Both the position numbers and the translations under genes were made by a program. From Lentisphaeria bacterium (GTDB taxonomy: Bacteria > Verrucomicrobiota > Lentisphaeria > Victivallales > UBA1829), in assembly GCA_017503375.1 (NCBI GenBank), contig JAFVTF010000007.1, positions 1 to 47,315 on the forward strand: 47,315 nt of DNA, read 5' to 3'. The notes beneath the pieces were generated by a model. It saw only the letters and a list, made by a program, of their open reading frames with translations. It searched no databases and was not told the DNA's origin. Shown in pieces: positions 44,203 to 47,315 of the stretch (positions within the stretch are counted from its first letter, which is position 1; each line of letters opens with the position of its first letter).

Positions 44203-45132
44203 TTATTTGATACCTCCATCGAAGAATATGAGGAAAAACAGTGAAATCAAAGATAACCCGAATGCTCCGATCAGCATTTGAGGAACCTTGATAAAACGGT
44301 ATCTTGCCATGCAGGACTCTATGATTCCGACTGCCACAACCGTTGCAATGATTCCCCCGATGAACAGCAGGGAACTTATCAGCAGACCAACTTGAATTGC
44401 AGGGAAAAGCAGAATCACAAAGAACGAGGCAAACAGCCAGAGTTTCAAACTGGCTCCGTAAAGGATCAATGCAAGATCCGGACCCGCATAATCAAGAATC
44501 ATTGCCTCATGAATCATTGTCAATTCCAGATGGGTGTTCGGGTCATCCGCAGGAACCCGGCAGTTTTCCATCAGAAGAACGATGAAAAATGCCAACGCAC
44601 ACAGAAGAATCGCAACAGCAGAAATACTGCCGGAAAACGCTGTGGCAGGGAGCATCGTCAAATCACATTTCCTTGTCAAAGCGGCAATACAGCCGATGAT
44701 TCCGAAAATCGCAGCTTCGGCAAGTGCGGAGAACTGCATTTCACGGCTGGCTCCCATCCCTTCAAAACTGGACCCCGTATCAAGCGCACCCCAGACTGTC
44801 AGCAATCTGGCTGTTCCGAGAAGATAGAAAAATACGATAATATCCCCCTCAAAGGACAGCGGAGAATTTACGATTCCAAGAGGAAGCAGCAACGCGGCAA
44901 CTGCAATCGCAGCAAGACTCACGCACGGCGCAAGTTTCAGTAATCCGCCGGAGGTGTTGGAGATCACACTTCCTTTTTTCAGCAGTTTGAACAGGTCATA
45001 ATAAAGCTGGAAAATGCTCGGTCCCTTGCGTCCGGCAAAAAATGCCTTGACTTTATTGATGATCCCCGGAAGGAGCGGACACAAAATAAAACTGGCAATC
45101 AGCCAAAGAATCCAATAAATGGTCTCATTCAT
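44203..45132 (-). CDS. HyfC/NuoH-like membrane subunit
   Basis: 309 residues with about eight membrane segments. NuoH/HyfC anchors the peripheral arm to the membrane. Family signs are GRKGPSIFQLYYDLFKLLKK near the start and MENCRVPADDPNTHLELTMIHEAMILDYAGPDLAL later, both conserved in HyfC and HycD. It overlaps the antiporter gene upstream by 4 bases. Confidence 0.9.
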   Translation of the reverse strand: MNETIYWILWLIASFILCPLLPGIINKVKAFFAGRKGPSIFQLYYDLFKLLKKGSVISNTSGGLLKLAPCVSLAAIAVAALLLPLGIVNSPLSFEGDIIVFFYLLGTARLLTVWGALDTGSSFEGMGASREMQFSALAEAAIFGIIGCIAALTRKCDLTMLPATAFSGSISAVAILLCALAFFIVLLMENCRVPADDPNTHLELTMIHEAMILDYAGPDLALILYGASLKLWLFASFFVILLFPAIQVGLLISSLLFIGGIIATVVAVGIIESCMARYRFIKVPQMLIGAFGLSLISLFFLIFFDGGIK

Positions 45133-46979
45133 TTCACACCTCCGATCACAGAACCGCTCCAGGGAAGCATCAGCCCCCAGATCAGCATCGCAATCAACGC
45201 AACTGTCGTAATCAATATATATAAGTGGAGATATCCGGATTGAAGCACATGGATTTTTTCAGAAATCCCCGCAACCCATCCGAAGATTTTTCCCCAGAAC
45301 CGGGCAACTCCGGGGTCGGCTGTCTCCGATTCATAACTGCACTCTTTTGCAAAAATTCCTTTCGGGTTGACGATCTTCCGGAAAGGCTTCATCAGAAAAC
45401 GGCAGAAGTCTGTGATCGGCTGAACAAAAGCAGAACCGGTGTATTCCATCCGGGCGGTCGGTGCAATATAGCCGCAATCCCAGGTGCAGCCGTGTTTGTC
45501 TTCTTTTCTGCCGGGCAGGACCTTGCAGCGGATCCAGAAAAGAATTGCAGTAAGAAGAACAAAGATAACGGAAAGAAGAGCAATTTTGAAGAGGCTTGAA
45601 GCACCCCATTCCCTGCCGAGCCATCCGGTCAGAAGCGTAACACCGCAGGAGAACAGGAAGAGAAACAGAACAGGTATCGTCATCAGTTTAGACTGCTCTT
45701 CAGCTTCGGCTGATTTTTGTGAACGGGGTTCTCCGAGATAAACTGCTCCGGTCAGCTTGGCAAATGCTGCTGCTGCGATTCCGCCTGTCAGGGCAAGAAC
45801 GATCAGAACAAAGGCTCCGCAAATAATGAAAAGAAGTTTTCCGGAACAGATCGCTGTCAGTGCCGCCATATAAATCAGAAATTCACTGATGAATCCGTTG
45901 AACGGAGGCAATCCGCAAATCCCGGCACTGTTCAGCAGAAACAATGAACCGCTGAAGGGCATCCGTTTGAGCAAACCGCCCATCTCTTCCATTTCCAGAG
46001 AATGGGTCGCTTTCTGAATGATTCCGGCTCCGAGGAATAATCCGCCTTTCAGGAAGGCATGGTTGATAATGTGGAGCAAAGCCCCGCCCATTCCAAAAAC
46101 AAAAATCTGGCTTTCTATATTGGAATCCAGCAGACCAAGTCCGAAGCCCATGGCGATGATGCCCATGTTTTCAATACTGGAATATGCCAGCAGCTCTTTG
46201 ATATTTGTACGCGGAAGTGCAAACAGAATTCCTCCCAGCGCACCGATTCCGCCCAACGCAAGAAGAACAATTCCGGCTGCAACAGAGAATTTTGCTTCCT
46301 GAACAGAAAAAACAAATGTCCAGAGTCCGTAAAAACCGAGGGGAATCATTGCGCCGGACATCAGGGCTGAGACCGGGGCCGGGGCGGCAGGGTGTGCCTG
46401 CGGAAGCCACATGTGAAGCAGGGGCAGACCGATCTTCAATCCAAAGCCGATCAATCCGAAAATGAATTTCAATATACCTGTTTCCGGTGCAAGGAACATC
46501 AGAATCAGAAAAAGAGAACCGGCTTCACAAACAAGCAGATAAACCCAGGACGCATCCCGTGTCTTGCCGGATTTGTAATCAAAAGAGACCAACGCAAAAC
46601 TGGCAAGCCCCATCAATTCCCAGAACACCAGAAAATGGATCGGTGTTTTTGCAAGCAGAACGCCCAGCATTGCACCAACGGTCAGATTGTAGAACAGATA
46701 ATAAAGATTGCTCCGTTCCTCTCCGTGACCTTTCAAATATGCCAGCGAATGGATCGCTCCGCAGAATCCGAGGATTTGAACCGGAATCGACCAGAGCAGA
46801 ACCCCTGAATATTGGGAAAAGTTGAAAATTAACAGCACACCCCACGATAGGATTCCTGCGATGAGGCCTGTTGTTCCGATGCCGGCGGCGAGCTTTTTCC
46901 GTTTGCCGCACAGCCATGCTCCTGCGCCGGAGGCTGCAATAACTGCCAGCGGCAAAAACATTTCTGAAAACACGAACAT
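45129..46979 (-). CDS. HyfB/NuoL-like antiporter subunit
   Basis: 616 residues with about sixteen membrane segments, the first gene of the operon. Landmarks: FWELMGLASFALVSFDYKSG, FGLKIGLPLLHMWLPQAHPAAPAPVSALMSGAMIP and LLAYSSIENMGIIAMG, all shared with HyfB and NuoL. It provides the distal ion pump. A second pump of the same family is encoded two genes on (42142). AGGAG lies one base from the ATG, a tight spacing, but the next Met has no site. Confidence 0.9.
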   Translation of the reverse strand: MFVFSEMFLPLAVIAASGAGAWLCGKRKKLAAGIGTTGLIAGILSWGVLLIFNFSQYSGVLLWSIPVQILGFCGAIHSLAYLKGHGEERSNLYYLFYNLTVGAMLGVLLAKTPIHFLVFWELMGLASFALVSFDYKSGKTRDASWVYLLVCEAGSLFLILMFLAPETGILKFIFGLIGFGLKIGLPLLHMWLPQAHPAAPAPVSALMSGAMIPLGFYGLWTFVFSVQEAKFSVAAGIVLLALGGIGALGGILFALPRTNIKELLAYSSIENMGIIAMGFGLGLLDSNIESQIFVFGMGGALLHIINHAFLKGGLFLGAGIIQKATHSLEMEEMGGLLKRMPFSGSLFLLNSAGICGLPPFNGFISEFLIYMAALTAICSGKLLFIICGAFVLIVLALTGGIAAAAFAKLTGAVYLGEPRSQKSAEAEEQSKLMTIPVLFLFLFSCGVTLLTGWLGREWGASSLFKIALLSVIFVLLTAILFWIRCKVLPGRKEDKHGCTWDCGYIAPTARMEYTGSAFVQPITDFCRFLMKPFRKIVNPKGIFAKECSYESETADPGVARFWGKIFGWVAGISEKIHVLQSGYLHLYILITTVALIAMLIWGLMLPWSGSVIGGVK

Positions 46980-47022
46980 TCTCCTGTTAATGGTTTATTT
47001 CCCCGGAAAATAGGGAGTAAAT

Positions 47023-47051
47023 AATATATCATCTTTTTCTTGATTTTGCAA
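47023..47051 (-). promoter_or_regulatory. Promoter of the Ehr operon
   Basis: Minus-strand TTGCAA (47046-47051) and TATATT (47023-47028), 17-base spacer, about 45 bases upstream of the first start codon. The remaining 47052-47162 holds no gene that I can see. Confidence 0.6.
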
Positions 47052-47162
47052 GTTGTTTTGGAGGATATCCGTAATAAATCCACAGATATCCCATAAATTT
47101 TCAAAGAATCTGAATTTATTTGATAATTCGTTACTGGATATACAGCCAAATAAATATAAAAA

Positions 47163-47315
47163 GCGCTGTTCCCCATACAGGTTGGTAAATCCTTCTGCTA
47201 TTTTAACTTTAAGATGGCATTTCGATTTTTACATCGTAAAAATCGGAATGCCGCAAAAAGGTTTGGAAAAAAGGGGTGGAGTTTGAGGAGGGGAAAAAGG
47301 ACCTTTCCTCAAAAG
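47163..47315. repeat. Dispersed structured repeat, copy C (cut by window end)
   Basis: Left terminal word GCGCTGTTCCCCA is close to copy B's GCTCTGTTCCCAA. Bases 47211-47315 equal 224-328 exactly. The first hairpin is complete; the second is cut after its left arm and loop by the window edge. Confidence 0.85.

Noticed and set aside
39858..46979. Hydrogenase-4 or formate hydrogenlyase
   Set aside because: Both nickel-iron cysteine motifs are absent in the large subunit and no maturation genes are present, so hydrogen chemistry is not supported.

Overview
The window is a 47.3-kb stretch of a bacterial chromosome with about 38 protein genes, no rRNA, tRNA or CRISPR array, and little mobile DNA apart from short structured repeats. 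Gene content suggests a Gram-negative, probably anaerobic, carbohydrate-using bacterium. The evidence is mreCD with a class B PBP, DXP-pathway isoprenoid synthesis, pectin-type GH28 and GH4 enzymes, and a ferredoxin-linked membrane complex. A Lentisphaerota (Victivallis-like) or other PVC relative is my best guess. That is inference from gene style; no marker gene here settles it.

Layout. 1-434: intergenic, with the groEL terminator and one copy of a dispersed structured repeat. 0.4-4.6 kb: dnaK-groES-groEL on the minus strand behind a near-perfect sigma-54 type promoter. 4.6-10 kb (minus): PHP phosphatase, EutH-like permease, a PurF-like protein lacking the glutaminase cysteine, and two EamA transporters. 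10-18.5 kb: RNase R, a LacI regulator, a complete copy of the MITE-like repeat, a serine hydrolase lipoprotein, an M24 family protein with degenerate metal ligands, a membrane-anchored GspE/PilB-like ATPase and a CvpA-like protein. 18.5-22.6 kb (minus): GH4, MFS transporter and GH28, a likely oligogalacturonide-use operon. 22.7-30.6 kb (minus): PIN-PhoH, then ROK kinase, unknown secreted protein, mreC, mreD, PBP2 and a KamA/EpmB radical SAM enzyme. 30.6-34.8 kb (plus): an 800-base non-coding region, dnaA, dxs. 34.8-39.8 kb (plus): six unrecognised genes that look like a tail-fibre or receptor-binding cassette, including a PKD-like protein with nine 24-residue repeats. 39.9-47 kb (minus): a six-gene complex I/Hyf-like operon whose catalytic subunit has lost the [NiFe] cysteines (Ehr type). 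The window ends inside a third repeat copy.

Most worth a second look: the tail-like island with no phage head, DNA-packaging or integrase genes; the Ehr-type complex; the ~207-bp repeat, which has terminal inverted repeats, an 8-bp target duplication and compensatory hairpin changes between copies; and the sigma-54 promoter with an upstream repeat cluster in front of the chaperone operon. Several start codons were moved inward from the longest reading frame on the basis of Shine-Dalgarno placement; these are noted in each entry.
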